From positions 1-48,445 of the forward strand of contig JAFRJC010000141.1 in assembly GCA_017432445.1 (NCBI GenBank): a DNA stretch of 48,445 bases, given 5' to 3'. The notes beneath the pieces were generated by a model. That model saw only the letters and a list, made by a program, of their open reading frames with translations, was not told the DNA's origin and made no database searches. This document shows, piece by piece, positions 1-7,820 of this stretch; position 1 is the first letter of the stretch; every line of letters starts with the position of its first letter. This stretch comes from Eggerthellaceae bacterium (GTDB taxonomy: Bacteria; Actinomycetota; Coriobacteriia; Coriobacteriales; Eggerthellaceae). The position numbers were made by a program, and so were the translations under genes.

Positions 1-134
1 CACTCGGAATGGCAAATGGAGGTACTCAAAACAGAGGAGACGCCTAGGACAGAGGGGGTACTCAGGATGGTTGAAAGGCCGCGTCTTCATCTTGTTGTAA
101 GATGGTAGGCGCAATCATGATGACGGAGACGCAT

Positions 135-821
135 ATGGCTTATAAGGGTTTGTCCCGAAGGGCAAAAACAGGTATCGCCATCGCCTGCGTAGCAGTAATT
201 CTGCTCGGCGCGATAGCCTTCCTCAACATGCTCGGAAAGAGCGCGGACGGACAGGTCGATCCTATTACCGAATCATCTTCCTCAAGCAGCGTTTCACCAG
301 ACTCAGCATCATCGGGCGGCCTTTCGTCGGCGTCCCCTTCTCCGTCAGCTACCGCAAGTTCGGGAAAGGAAGATGACGTGTACGGTGCTCTGAAGTCGGC
401 GTATTACAGTGATTCGGGAAACAGCCTGGGCAACTTGTACTCAGTCGAAGCGTACCGCGCCGATGACGGCACCATGGTCGTGAAGATAAGCGAGAGCAAG
501 GTGCACAGCGACCCCACCGAGGTGGGTGAATACCGTGTCGCCGACGATCTGCTCGACCGGATCGAGGCCATCGTCGACCGCGCAGGCATGAAGGACTGGG
601 GCGAGCTTCCGCCGAGCGAGTTCATTGCGCTCGATGCGTCGACGCCTTCGATCAGCCTCACGTACGACCCGGCCGACTCAACTGACGGCTGGCCTGAGCA
701 TCTGCGCTATACGTTCAACGATGAACTGCCCGAAGGCGGCGCGAATGCGATCAACGAGATCCACGACCTGATGGTCTCGTATGCAGCTTCCGGCGAGCAG
801 ATTGCCTCGTACACCGAATAG
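135..821 (+). CDS. Membrane-anchored hypothetical protein with Ser-rich linker
   Basis: I do not recognise a family. An in-frame ATG exists at 102, but the ATG at 135 is preceded six bases upstream by GGAG (125-128), so I start there. The N-terminus is basic (Lys/Arg) and followed by one hydrophobic segment of about 20 residues (GIAIACVAVILLGAIAFLNM), which fits a signal anchor. A Ser/Ala/Pro linker of about 45 residues follows. The C-terminal ~140 residues are a soluble acidic domain, probably outside the cell. The gene stands alone. The next gene is on the other strand and converges on it. Confidence 0.7.
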   Translation: MAYKGLSRRAKTGIAIACVAVILLGAIAFLNMLGKSADGQVDPITESSSSSSVSPDSASSGGLSSASPSPSATASSGKEDDVYGALKSAYYSDSGNSLGNLYSVEAYRADDGTMVVKISESKVHSDPTEVGEYRVADDLLDRIEAIVDRAGMKDWGELPPSEFIALDASTPSISLTYDPADSTDGWPEHLRYTFNDELPEGGANAINEIHDLMVSYAASGEQIASYTE

Positions 822-1023
822 CACGACTTAAATCAATCGAATGGGTCGCAAGGCGCTCCTCCGACTCATTCCCAAAAAAACAGCACCCCGTAGGCCCTTG
901 ATCGAGAGCATTCTCTCATCAAGGACTTTGGGATGCTGATTCGACCTTGCGTTACGCTTCGGCGATCCGAGTTTGTTCCCGCCTCCGCGTGCTGCGTATA
1001 TCGCTGCGGATATGCCCAGCCTT

Positions 1024-1476
1024 CTACTTGCCGGCCTGGAGCTTGATGTTGTTGGCAATCCAGAACATGAGCAATGAGAAAACGACGCTTCCGAGATCGG
1101 AGGCAAGCGAGCTGGAGGTCATAGTGCCCTGAGCCAAGCTCATGAAGATGCCGATGATCCCCAAGACAAGGGCGATGAGCGCAAGCCACCAGACAGGCAT
1201 GATCTTCTGGTTGTCGTTAGCGGCGCGTATGCCCAGGATGCCCAAGATGATATCGACAAGGCCTCCTACGAACATGAAACCCCCAACGAGCAAGCCTACA
1301 GCCAAGACGCTCTCAGCATCGGCTCCCGACTCTGCGGCAACCGACGACAGGTCGGCCATGCTCGCCGAGCCCATGGTGTAGAAGGTAAAGGCGCCGAAAA
1401 GAATGGCCAAAACCGCGACTATGATTTTGAGAATGGACAGTACCAACAAGACTTTTTGCGAGCCGCTACGTTGCAT
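1024..1476 (-). CDS. Small four-helix integral membrane protein
   Basis: The 150-residue product has four predicted membrane helices: about residues 8-33, 60-82, 93-115 and 125-143. The loop after helix 1 is rich in Ala and Ser, and the C-terminus is short and basic. A GGAAG-type ribosome binding site (AAAGAAAGGAAGC) lies just before the ATG. No catalytic or binding motif is visible, so I assign no function. It is transcribed alone, with about 340 bases of non-coding sequence upstream. Confidence 0.7.
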   Translation of the reverse strand: MQRSGSQKVLLVLSILKIIVAVLAILFGAFTFYTMGSASMADLSSVAAESGADAESVLAVGLLVGGFMFVGGLVDIILGILGIRAANDNQKIMPVWWLALIALVLGIIGIFMSLAQGTMTSSSLASDLGSVVFSLLMFWIANNIKLQAGK

Positions 1477-1818
1477 GATCGTGCTTCCTTTCTTTTACGT
1501 ACATCCTGCTCGGAGAAGCGCTATGTCTCAGATAAGGCTCAGCGCCGAAATACTGCTTCTTGCGTTTTGCAGCTTACGCTGCTTCTGCAGAGCGTTGCGA
1601 ATCGCTGCCGCCTAATCGGACCGCGCTTGCACTTCCTCGAATTATACGTGCGAACGACGAGTTTTTATCTTTGCGAGCTTCCGTCGCATCTTACGAATGG
1701 GGCACCGATTGCAATGGCTCTCGCAAAGGCAGCGCTTTGCAATTGAATGGAAACGGCACCAGGTTGGCCGCTCCACATTCCTGTTATGCTTATCAAATCG
1801 GTCTGAGAATCGCCGCTA
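1477..1818. other. Gene-free stretch upstream of the four-helix protein
   Basis: No gene is supported here. The stretch holds the leader of the minus-strand membrane protein. A perfect TATAAT on the minus strand (plus positions 1641-1646) could be its -10 box, giving a leader of about 160 nt, but no convincing -35 is present. The open frames crossing it have no ribosome binding site or recognisable product. Confidence 0.4.
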
Positions 1819-2493
1819 TTAAGGCAGGTAGTTCCTTAGATCGAGCTTCTGTCCCGTTCGGCTCTCGTATATCTCCGGGAACGACTTGCCCTGATCTTCT
1901 GGGTTTAGGTCCACATCCTTTGCGTCATTGCGCCAATGGTTGTCCTCGGGCAGCAAGTTGTATGCGAGGTTGTGCTGTTCCCACTCGTAGGCCATGTCAT
2001 CGGCAGTGCGCAGCGACTCCCAGTCGCTTCCGTAGACGGGATGCTCGTTGATGAGCGCCTGGCAGATTATGACGATGTCGCCGTGGCTGGAAACCCTGTA
2101 CGAGTCGTACACCCTCCAGGAAGAGCCGTCGAAATACGCGGTGAACTGCTCTCCGTTGTATTCGAACACGTAGCCCATGGCATAATCGTCCATCGGCACG
2201 AGGACGACGTCATCGGTTGAGTTGAGTACGCCCTTCGTAAAGCCGATGCTGCCCAGTGAAGGCCATGACCACTTGTCAGCTTCTTCGGACGTGCCTTCTT
2301 CATCTTGCTTGTTTTCGAATGAGTGCAGCAGCTCCTTGGCCTTTTCGACCACAGAGGAGTCCTTGACCCTTTCGATCGCGGGCGAGAGCTTTTCGTTGAC
2401 TGTCGACACGAACCCGTCTGTCTGGGAACGGCCCACAGACCAGCATGCAAAGGCAAGTGCAGCGATTAAGATGAGTATAATTGCGCGTTTCAT
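1819..2493 (-). CDS. Secreted or membrane-anchored hypothetical protein
   Basis: The first ~20 residues (MKRAIILILIAALAFACWSV) form a signal peptide or anchor; the Cys at 17 is not in a good lipobox. A charged helical segment with Glu and Lys follows to about residue 65. A C-terminal domain of about 150 residues then contains many Trp, Tyr and Asp residues. No family is recognised. The ATG lies only seven bases after a good -10 box (2501-2506), so the mRNA is probably leaderless or nearly so. Confidence 0.65.
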   Translation of the reverse strand: MKRAIILILIAALAFACWSVGRSQTDGFVSTVNEKLSPAIERVKDSSVVEKAKELLHSFENKQDEEGTSEEADKWSWPSLGSIGFTKGVLNSTDDVVLVPMDDYAMGYVFEYNGEQFTAYFDGSSWRVYDSYRVSSHGDIVIICQALINEHPVYGSDWESLRTADDMAYEWEQHNLAYNLLPEDNHWRNDAKDVDLNPEDQGKSFPEIYESRTGQKLDLRNYLP

Positions 2494-2500
2494 GAGACCT

Positions 2501-2530
2501 ATTCTACAGGGGTCCGCTCCCCTGAACCAA
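2501..2530 (-). promoter_or_regulatory. Promoter with palindromic spacer, near-leaderless
   Basis: On the minus strand, TTGGTT (plus 2525-2530), an 18-base spacer and TAGAAT (plus 2501-2506) form a sigma-70-type promoter. The spacer itself is the palindrome CAGGGG-tccgct-CCCCTG (2507-2524), which could be a repressor site. The start codon at 2493 is about seven bases beyond the -10 box. Confidence 0.5.
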
Positions 2531-2562
2531 AATCCTCATGTTGTTCGCATTAACGTAACCCA

Positions 2563-2595
2563 AATGAGACAAAGGGGCGGCCCCTTTGCCTCATT
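2563..2595. repeat. 33-nt palindrome between divergent genes
   Basis: AATGAGACAAAGGGGC and GCCCCTTTGCCTCATT are inverted copies around one central base, with a single mismatch. It resembles in size and ends (AATGAG...CTCATT) the GAGTCGCAGGAC palindromes found elsewhere in the window. Here it sits between divergent genes, so it is not a simple terminator. Confidence 0.6.
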
Positions 2596-2663
2596 GATGT
2601 CGACCGTAGTCATGATACGATTTGCTTTGGGCACAAGCCCGCATCATCATGAGGAAGGGAACA

Positions 2664-2824
2664 ATGAAGAAGATTGACAAGGCGATTCTGGCGGCAGCGT
2701 TCATAGGCGCGATGGCGTTCGTTCTTGTGGCTTGCGGCAACGGGTGAGCGTCGAGTACGAGTACGCCTATGTTGACGACCCGAGCGCCGCTGTCAAGTAC
2801 TCCGACATGATCACGACCTTCTAG
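2664..2824 (+). pseudogene. Broken lipoprotein gene, frameshifted remnant
   Basis: A strong ribosome binding site (GAGGAAGGGA) precedes an ATG that opens a classic lipoprotein leader: MKK, a hydrophobic core, then LVAC with the lipobox Cys. The frame ends at TGA (2745-2747) after 27 codons. Reading in the overlapping frame from GTG 2744 continues for 26 codons of plausible coding sequence (VSVEYEYAYVDDPSAAVKYS...) to TAG 2822-2824. This looks like a lipoprotein shortened by a deletion and a frameshift. A genuine 27-residue lipopeptide is less likely. Confidence 0.55.
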
Positions 2825-2851
2825 AGGATTTTCACTAAAAAAGGTTCATCT

Positions 2852-2877
2852 GGGAGCGCTCCTTCGGGGGCGTTCCC
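2852..2877 (+). terminator. UUCG-loop hairpin after broken lipoprotein
   Basis: GGGAGCGCTCC and GGGGCGTTCCC pair over 11 bases (two G-U pairs) around a TTCG tetraloop. It lies 28 bases after the lipoprotein remnant and is followed by GTTTGT, a weak U-run. It is a probable terminator that outlived its gene. Confidence 0.6.
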
Positions 2878-3137
2878 GTTTGTGGGGCGTTTACGTGATG
2901 CTTGCCTCGGATTAGCTAAGCGTTCTTGCCGGCCTCCACCGATTGGCAGCCTGGCGTAGGGGCAGGCCTTTTGCCAAATTCTCACAACAAGCACCCGCTG
3001 TGATAAGCAGCCGTACGAGAAGCTCATCCCACCTTAAATCTCGCACCGCCCTCATGCCGGCCATGGTTTAACATAGGGAAAAGCAGTGATGGCAACGCAT
3101 GCATGCCTATGAGCTCCTTGAAGTGAGGAGGGTTGCT

Positions 3138-3569
3138 ATGGGAATCGAAATGTTCGTCTTCGGGTTCAGGAAGCTGAAAGAGCAGGAAATCGACGAACTG
3201 CTCTTCATGGACAGAAAGGCGATCGAGAAGTCCGACTATTGGCGGAGCTTCTTCCCCACAGCGCCCTATGGCGCAGGATACTGGTTTGTCGAAGAGCGGG
3301 ATTTGGAACGATACTCCAGCATCAAGAAGGCGCTTTCCCCAATCGAAACTGCCGATAGAGGCACCGTGTACGCATGCTGGCGGGAAAGTCTGGGGTACTA
3401 CTGGCATAAGGATTCAGCTGGCCGCGAGCATATCGAGGCTATACTTGACAGTACCGAGATGGACTGGGACGACATTTTCCATGTGGTGCCGTACGTATGG
3501 GTTGCCGGGCACCTTGATGTCAGCGCGACCATACCAGAGGAAGAGATAATCGCGTTCGTCTACGGCTAG
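3138..3569 (+). CDS. Hypothetical cytoplasmic protein
   Basis: The frame is open from 3099, but the ATG at 3138 has the best ribosome binding site (AGGAGG about eight bases upstream). The 143-residue product starts MGIEMFVFGFRKL. It is rich in Glu, Asp, Trp and Tyr and has no signal peptide or membrane segment. No family was recognised. A palindromic terminator-like repeat follows 48 bases after the stop. Confidence 0.65.
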   Translation: MGIEMFVFGFRKLKEQEIDELLFMDRKAIEKSDYWRSFFPTAPYGAGYWFVEERDLERYSSIKKALSPIETADRGTVYACWRESLGYYWHKDSAGREHIEAILDSTEMDWDDIFHVVPYVWVAGHLDVSATIPEEEIIAFVYG

Positions 3570-3616
3570 TGATGATGTAGTCGCTCATTCCAAGGGCAAC
3601 CAGGTACTCCCGCAAC

Positions 3617-3651
3617 AAAATGAGTCGGGGGACAGTCCTGCAACTCATTTT
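3617..3651. repeat. Degenerate GAGTC palindrome, probable terminator
   Basis: AAAATGAGT...ACTCATTTT flanks a GGGGGACAGTCCTGC core. It is a degenerate copy of the ~31-nt palindrome found intact at 29263 and 42716. It lies just after a plus-strand gene and ends in a short T-run. Confidence 0.6.
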
Positions 3652-3685
3652 CTTGGCAGATTGCCCGTATGCGAGCTGGAAATCG

Positions 3686-3996
3686 TCCATGAGACGCGAT
3701 TCCGTGCATTGATGGGCGACGGGTGGACGAAATGCGGTCTCGTGGAGGATTCTTCAGGGTCTATCGAAGTTCGTCCCGAGCCGAGCGAAGCTGTGAACAG
3801 GCGTTTCCTTCGAGAACCTCCTCGGCTGCCGGTCCAAAACACTCCACGAGGCGCGATTCCGTGCGCCGACAGGTCAGCGGATGCGCAAAAAACGGCCTCG
3901 TGGAGGGTTTTGCGGCTCGCTCGAAGCGCGTCAACGCTGGTTTAGCGTAGGGCCAGGCGCCCGATGAACGAAATGCGGCCTCGTGGAGGGTTTTGG
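3686..3996. repeat. Palindromic repeat array A (two copies and a half)
   Basis: Copy 1 (3686-3746) has arms TCCATGAGAC and GTCTCGTGGA. Copy 2 (3836-3911) has perfect CTCCACGAGGC/GCCTCGTGGAG arms, extended by AAAAC/GTTTT. A third right arm (about 3975-3996) lacks its partner. Both full copies share an asymmetric design: the end TCCACGAGGCGCGATTCCG on one side and CGGCCTCGTGGAGGGTTTT on the other. Inner inverted pairs differ by copy (GCATT/AATGC in copy 1, GCGC/GCGC in copy 2). The right arms of copies 1 and 2 are 159 bases apart. The spacer between them (3790-3808) matches the spacer of array B at 9178-9196 on the opposite strand. Confidence 0.75.
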
Positions 3997-4028
3997 CGGA
4001 GCCTGCTGGGATATCGTCCAAATCCCAT

Positions 4029-4109
4029 GTGGCTGCGAGCAAGGCCATGCAAGAAGCGCTCCAGGGTCAGGCCCTCATGCGCGGGAATCTCGAAGACATT
4101 TACAGCTAG
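4029..4109 (+). pseudogene. Possible 3' end of a lost gene
   Basis: A short frame with coding-like composition (AASKAMQEALQGQALMRGNL...) ends at TAG 4107-4109. A perfect 12-bp hairpin follows seven bases later. GTG 4029 and ATG 4047 are possible starts, but neither has a ribosome binding site. The frame runs back into the palindromic repeat. I read it tentatively as the tail of a gene removed by rearrangement at the repeat. Confidence 0.3.
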
Positions 4110-4115
4110 CTGAAA

Positions 4116-4144
4116 CGGGAGGGCTGCAAATCGCAGCCCTCCCG
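4116..4144. terminator. Perfect 12-bp hairpin
   Basis: CGGGAGGGCTGC, loop aaatc, GCAGCCCTCCCG. It lies between the gene fragment ending at 4109 and the 3' end of the minus-strand exporter gene at 4235, and it could stop transcription from either side. Neither side has a long U-run. Confidence 0.5.
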
Positions 4145-4234
4145 CTATTGTGCTCACCCTTCGTTATCAGAAATCGAGGGTAGTGGAGGATTCCCGCTTG
4201 CAACAGAGAAGCCTCACGCAGGAATGGGCACTTA

Positions 4235-6493
4235 TCAGGCTTCTCTCTTCTCCCGATAGGGAATAAGCACGAGAAGCCCCACTGCGGCGCAAGCGGCGAC
4301 GAACAGGGCCAAACCCTTGAAGCCGCCGTTTAGGGTCGAGCGGTACGCTTCCTGGATATCTGGGCCGACCTCGTCGATCTTTTCGAGGTAGCGCTCTTCG
4401 GCCTCGTCGAATACGCCCGGTATCGCGGCCTTCACGTCCTTTAGCTTGGAGATGGTGTCGGCGAGCTCATCGCGGGCCTCTTGCAGTTCCTTGCGCGCAT
4501 CGTTCATCTCGTCACGTGCGCCCATCATCTCGCTGTAACCGGTTTGCATCCCATCGGGCACAGAGGGCATTCCATCGCGATTGCCGTTCATCTCGCTCAT
4601 AGCGCCGGCCAACTCGTCAAGCCCTTTGTCCATGTCGTCCAAGCCGTTTTGCATGGCGTCGATGCCCTTGTCGATGCCGCTCGTCGCCTTGTCGATGAGC
4701 TGCGGTTTCACCTGCTCGAACATCTCGGCCGTCATATCCTTGCACGTCGCGACGATGGTGGTGACGTCCGAGTCCTGCATCTTCTGCAACATCTCATCGC
4801 TCACCTCGACGTCGAAATCGGGGTTGTCGCCATCCATCCTCACATCAATGGTCGAATACGACGCCAGCTTGGGGATGTCGATGCCTGCGAGCATCTCCTC
4901 CGTATCCTCGTCCTGGCGCATTTCATCGAGCTTGGCGTCGAGCTCGGCTGCGTACGGCAGCGGCGAGACGCTGACCTCGTCAGGCAGCACGGCCATGATG
5001 TTGTCCTGCATGGAAAGTCCCGCATGTGCCACGAACGCGACCATGATCGCCGGCGCCACCGCGGTGCCGATGGAGCGCACGAGCGAAAGTGTCGCGAGTG
5101 CGGAGTTCGATTCCTCGTCAGTGGTGTTCTGCAGCATCATGTAGTTGAGCGGCGTTCCCATCGTAAAGCCCAGGCCCAGGCCCGTGAGGGCGAGCATGGC
5201 GCAGACGTTGAACAGGTTCGGGTTGTTGCAGGCGACGAGCGCCATGAACAGCGCCCCCGCAAGCGACCCGACGAAGCCGATTCCGAGCACCGGCTTCACG
5301 CCGAACTTGTCGATGAGCTTGCCGGAAAGCATGGCACCGAATCCGCTGCCGAGGCCCAGGATCATGATGAAGTAGCCGCCCGCACCCGATTTGAGGAACA
5401 GCGAGTTCTCGGCGAACTGCGGGAAGAAGATCGTCCCCATCATGATGATTCCCGAGATGATCGAGCAGACCAGCGCGATGAGGATGTTGGGATTGGAGAA
5501 GTATGACAGGTTGATGACCGGGTCTTTCGCGCGCTTTTCCACGAGGATGAAAACTGGCAGCAGCAAGACGAACGCAATGAGGAACGGGTAGACGTCGGTT
5601 GACGTGATGGAGTTGGAAAGGTCGAAGAAGTCGATGTTCTTCAGCCCGTACATGAGCGAAAGCGTCATGGCCGTGAGGACGAAGGAGCCCAGGATGTCGA
5701 TAGGCGGCACTTCGTCGATCTTGCGGTTGGGCAGCTTGATGATGCCGAGCGCGAATATGACGATGCAGATGGGAATGTTCACGTAGAAGATGAACTGCCA
5801 TTGCGTCTGCCCGAAGATGTCCAAGATCAAGCTGCCGGCCGACGAGCCGAAAATGCTCGCAAGGCCGTAGACCATGCCGACCAGGCCGAGCGCCATCCCG
5901 CGCTTCTCCTCGGGAAACGCCGTGCCGAACTCGGCCGTGGCGACGGGCATGATGCCTCCCCCGCCAAGCGCCTGGATGGCGCGCGCACAAATGAGAAGCT
6001 CGAAGCTGCCGACGCCGTGCGCCACGCCACAGAGCGCCGATCCGCCGCCGAACAGCAAGATGCATGTGAGGTAAATGTACTTGCGCCCATGGCGGTCGGC
6101 CAGCTTGCCCATAATGGGAATCGAGGCCGCATAGGCCAGCGTATAGATGGTGAGGATCCACACGCCCAGCGTGTCGTCGACGCCGAGTGTGTTCTGGATG
6201 ACGGTACGCGCGGGGTTGACGATACCCATGTCGAGAGCGCCCATGCACAGGCCAAGCAGGTAGATGATGGCGACGATCACATAGCCTTTGCTCTGGCCAC
6301 GCGTGCTGGACGCGGCGTCGATGGCACCGGAGCCCCGCATCACTGTTCCGCGGCCGTGACCATGGCCCTTTCCGCTGTTTTCGGCGGAGCTATCGTCTAG
6401 ATCGTTGGCGCTGCTTTCGCCCCCGTCACCGATTTGTGCGACGTCTGCGTCCTGGTCTATGCGCTTGCCGTGGCGCATGTGATGCGGCTTCAT
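4235..6493 (-). CDS. DHA2-type MFS exporter with coiled-coil insertion
   Basis: This is a major facilitator superfamily drug exporter of the 14-helix (DHA2/EmrB) type. It is about 752 residues, against roughly 480-550 for the family. I start at ATG 6493, whose ATGA overlaps the stop of the upstream MarR gene, rather than at the longer frame from 6553. The first ~75 residues are a charged His/Asp/Gly-rich cytoplasmic tail. The MFS signature GKLADRHGRKYIY lies between helices 2 and 3. After helix 13 comes an insertion of ~200 residues (AELDAKLDEM... to ...YRSTLNGG) full of Asp/Glu/Met heptads, predicted to be a coiled coil outside the membrane. A last helix (GLALFVAACAAVGLLVLIPY) and a basic tail end the protein. 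Translational coupling to MarR suggests control by that repressor. Confidence 0.9.
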   Translation of the reverse strand: MKPHHMRHGKRIDQDADVAQIGDGGESSANDLDDSSAENSGKGHGHGRGTVMRGSGAIDAASSTRGQSKGYVIVAIIYLLGLCMGALDMGIVNPARTVIQNTLGVDDTLGVWILTIYTLAYAASIPIMGKLADRHGRKYIYLTCILLFGGGSALCGVAHGVGSFELLICARAIQALGGGGIMPVATAEFGTAFPEEKRGMALGLVGMVYGLASIFGSSAGSLILDIFGQTQWQFIFYVNIPICIVIFALGIIKLPNRKIDEVPPIDILGSFVLTAMTLSLMYGLKNIDFFDLSNSITSTDVYPFLIAFVLLLPVFILVEKRAKDPVINLSYFSNPNILIALVCSIISGIIMMGTIFFPQFAENSLFLKSGAGGYFIMILGLGSGFGAMLSGKLIDKFGVKPVLGIGFVGSLAGALFMALVACNNPNLFNVCAMLALTGLGLGFTMGTPLNYMMLQNTTDEESNSALATLSLVRSIGTAVAPAIMVAFVAHAGLSMQDNIMAVLPDEVSVSPLPYAAELDAKLDEMRQDEDTEEMLAGIDIPKLASYSTIDVRMDGDNPDFDVEVSDEMLQKMQDSDVTTIVATCKDMTAEMFEQVKPQLIDKATSGIDKGIDAMQNGLDDMDKGLDELAGAMSEMNGNRDGMPSVPDGMQTGYSEMMGARDEMNDARKELQEARDELADTISKLKDVKAAIPGVFDEAEERYLEKIDEVGPDIQEAYRSTLNGGFKGLALFVAACAAVGLLVLIPYREKREA

Positions 6494-6918
6494 GAGCGGC
6501 CATCCCCCACGGCCTTCACGAGGTTGTCGGCGATGACCGAAAGCGACTGGCACGTCGTCTCGACTTGTTCGTCCGTAAGGCCGGCGAACAACGTTTCGTC
6601 AAGCTTCTTGTGGGCGGCGTGCATATCGCTCAAGATCCCGTCTGCCGCAGGCGTGAGCACGACGCTCTTCTCGCGTCGGTTCTGCGGGTTTTCCATGCGG
6701 TTGACAAGACCTTTTGCTTCGAGCTTGCTGACCGTCTTGGCAATCGATCCCTTGTCGATCTCCAAGGTTTCGGCGATTGCGGTCTGGTTGCTCTCGCCAT
6801 ACGCGCTCAGGTACATGATGACGAGCTGCTCGGGGAAACCGATGTCGTATTTGTCAAGGCTCGCTTCCGCAATCACTCGCATTTTCCGGACGATGATGGA
6901 TACGTCAGACATAAACAT
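6490..6918 (-). CDS. MarR-family transcriptional regulator
   Basis: A winged-helix repressor of normal MarR length. The recognition region AIAETLEIDKGSIAKTVSKLEAKGLV is followed by the wing NPQNRREKSVVLT. The frame opens at GTG 6927, but ATG 6918 has GGAAAG about eight bases upstream and is my choice. Its stop shares ATGA with the exporter start, so the two are coupled. MarR proteins usually bind a palindrome in their own promoter and release it on binding a phenolic or similar ligand. The GACAAC-a-GTTGTC site just upstream is the likely operator. Confidence 0.9.
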   Translation of the reverse strand: MFMSDVSIIVRKMRVIAEASLDKYDIGFPEQLVIMYLSAYGESNQTAIAETLEIDKGSIAKTVSKLEAKGLVNRMENPQNRREKSVVLTPAADGILSDMHAAHKKLDETLFAGLTDEQVETTCQSLSVIADNLVKAVGDGRS

Positions 6919-6944
6919 GTTGACCACTTTCCGATAGTTGCCGC

Positions 6945-6994
6945 GACAACAGTTGTCACTGGAGCAATATAGCCTAGCTGGCCCTATAGCGCAA
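6945..6994 (-). promoter_or_regulatory. MarR-exporter promoter and operator
   Basis: On the minus strand, TTGCGC (plus 6989-6994), a 17-base spacer and TATATT (plus 6966-6971) form a good promoter. A perfect palindrome GACAAC-a-GTTGTC (6945-6957) lies at the expected transcription start, well placed for autorepression by the MarR protein. Confidence 0.65.
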
Positions 6995-7049
6995 CTCGGA
7001 AAGCGTTTGGCGGGGTGCGCATCGTAAGAGCACGCCCCGCCCTGAGGTG

Positions 7050-7811
7050 CTACATTCCGAGGAAACGGGAGATGGAAGGCGCAAGCTGCTCCATCAACTG
7101 CAGGGCTCGCAGGCCACCTGCAGGCGAGATGCGGTTATGGAATGCCAGCTTCACGAGCGGACCCACGATGAAAAAGCTCACGAACATCGCCATCGACATC
7201 GTGATGGCAAGCGAGGATACATAGACGCTCGCGAAGTCATCGGGATCCGAGAACAGCGCCGACGTGATGGCGCTCGTGATCGGAGACGTGATGCAGGTGC
7301 TCAACACCGTCTTTGCGATGCCGCTAGCAGGGCCGCTCAAACGCTTCTCGATCAGCCTCGGCGTAAGGAAGTTTATGACCGGCTTGCCGACATAAGTCGA
7401 AACCAGCATAGCGATGCAGAGCATCAAGGGATAAAGTCAATGCGATTGCGCGAGGAAGCTTACGCCGTGCCCGCCAACACCGTTTGCGGTGAACACGAAC
7501 AGCACCATGCAGCCGACCATGAGCAGCTGGTAGAGCGTGGAACCATTCACTTCGGCCGGCGCGGGCGCCTTGTCGCACAGGCAGTCGAAGTAGGAATAGC
7601 GCGTGTCTGCGGTCTGGGCCTTCGGGGTTTTCCCGGCATCGCGATCACTGCGTGCCTGGGCCTTCGGGGACATCCTGGCACCTAGGACATCGCGCGCGTA
7701 GACCCTCGATGATTCTCGGGCGCCTTGAGCATCGCGCGCCTGGACCTTCGAAGCCTTCCAGTTCCATGCCTTCAGGATTTTTCGGGTGTCTCGGGTATAT
7801 TTCTTAATCAT
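7050..7811 (-). pseudogene. DUF2798-like membrane protein, in-frame TGA
   Basis: Two open frames lie in the same reading frame, separated only by TGA at 7437-7439. Read through, the sequence is ...FLAQSH-stop-LYPLMLCIAML..., and the stop most simply replaces a TGG Trp codon. The joined product has an N-terminal basic repeat region, the hydrophobic segment TLYQLLMVGCMVLFVFTANG before the stop, and two or three more helices after it, ending in GPLVKLAFHNRISPAGGLR. The last part resembles DUF2798 membrane proteins; this is a moderate-confidence call. ATG 7811 is preferred over GTG 7820 because AAGG sits about eight bases before it. It may be a decaying gene, a sequencing error, or a truncated N-terminal product. 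Confidence 0.6.
7599..7748 (-). repeat. 42-bp tandem repeat coding for 14-residue units
   Basis: Inside the DUF2798-like gene the protein repeats a 14-residue unit three and a half times: KVQARDAQGARESS, RVYARDVLGARMSP, KAQARSDRDAGKTP, then KAQTADTR. The units are basic and low in hydrophobic residues. Such an in-frame tandem repeat can change copy number. Confidence 0.65.
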
Positions 7812-7820
7812 TTTTATCAC

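Noticed and set aside
3686..3996. CRISPR array
   Set aside because: Only two to three imperfect palindromes with ~158-bp period and conserved spacers; CRISPR needs short repeats and unique spacers.
4481..5506. Long plus-strand open frame of 341 codons rich in His, Arg and Ala
   Set aside because: It lies entirely antisense to the MFS exporter, is His/Arg-rich in the way of GC-rich shadow frames, and has no ribosome binding site.
7437..7439. TGA as a selenocysteine codon
   Set aside because: The position fits Trp in a hydrophobic membrane segment, the family is not a selenoprotein family, and no SECIS-like stem was evident directly after it.
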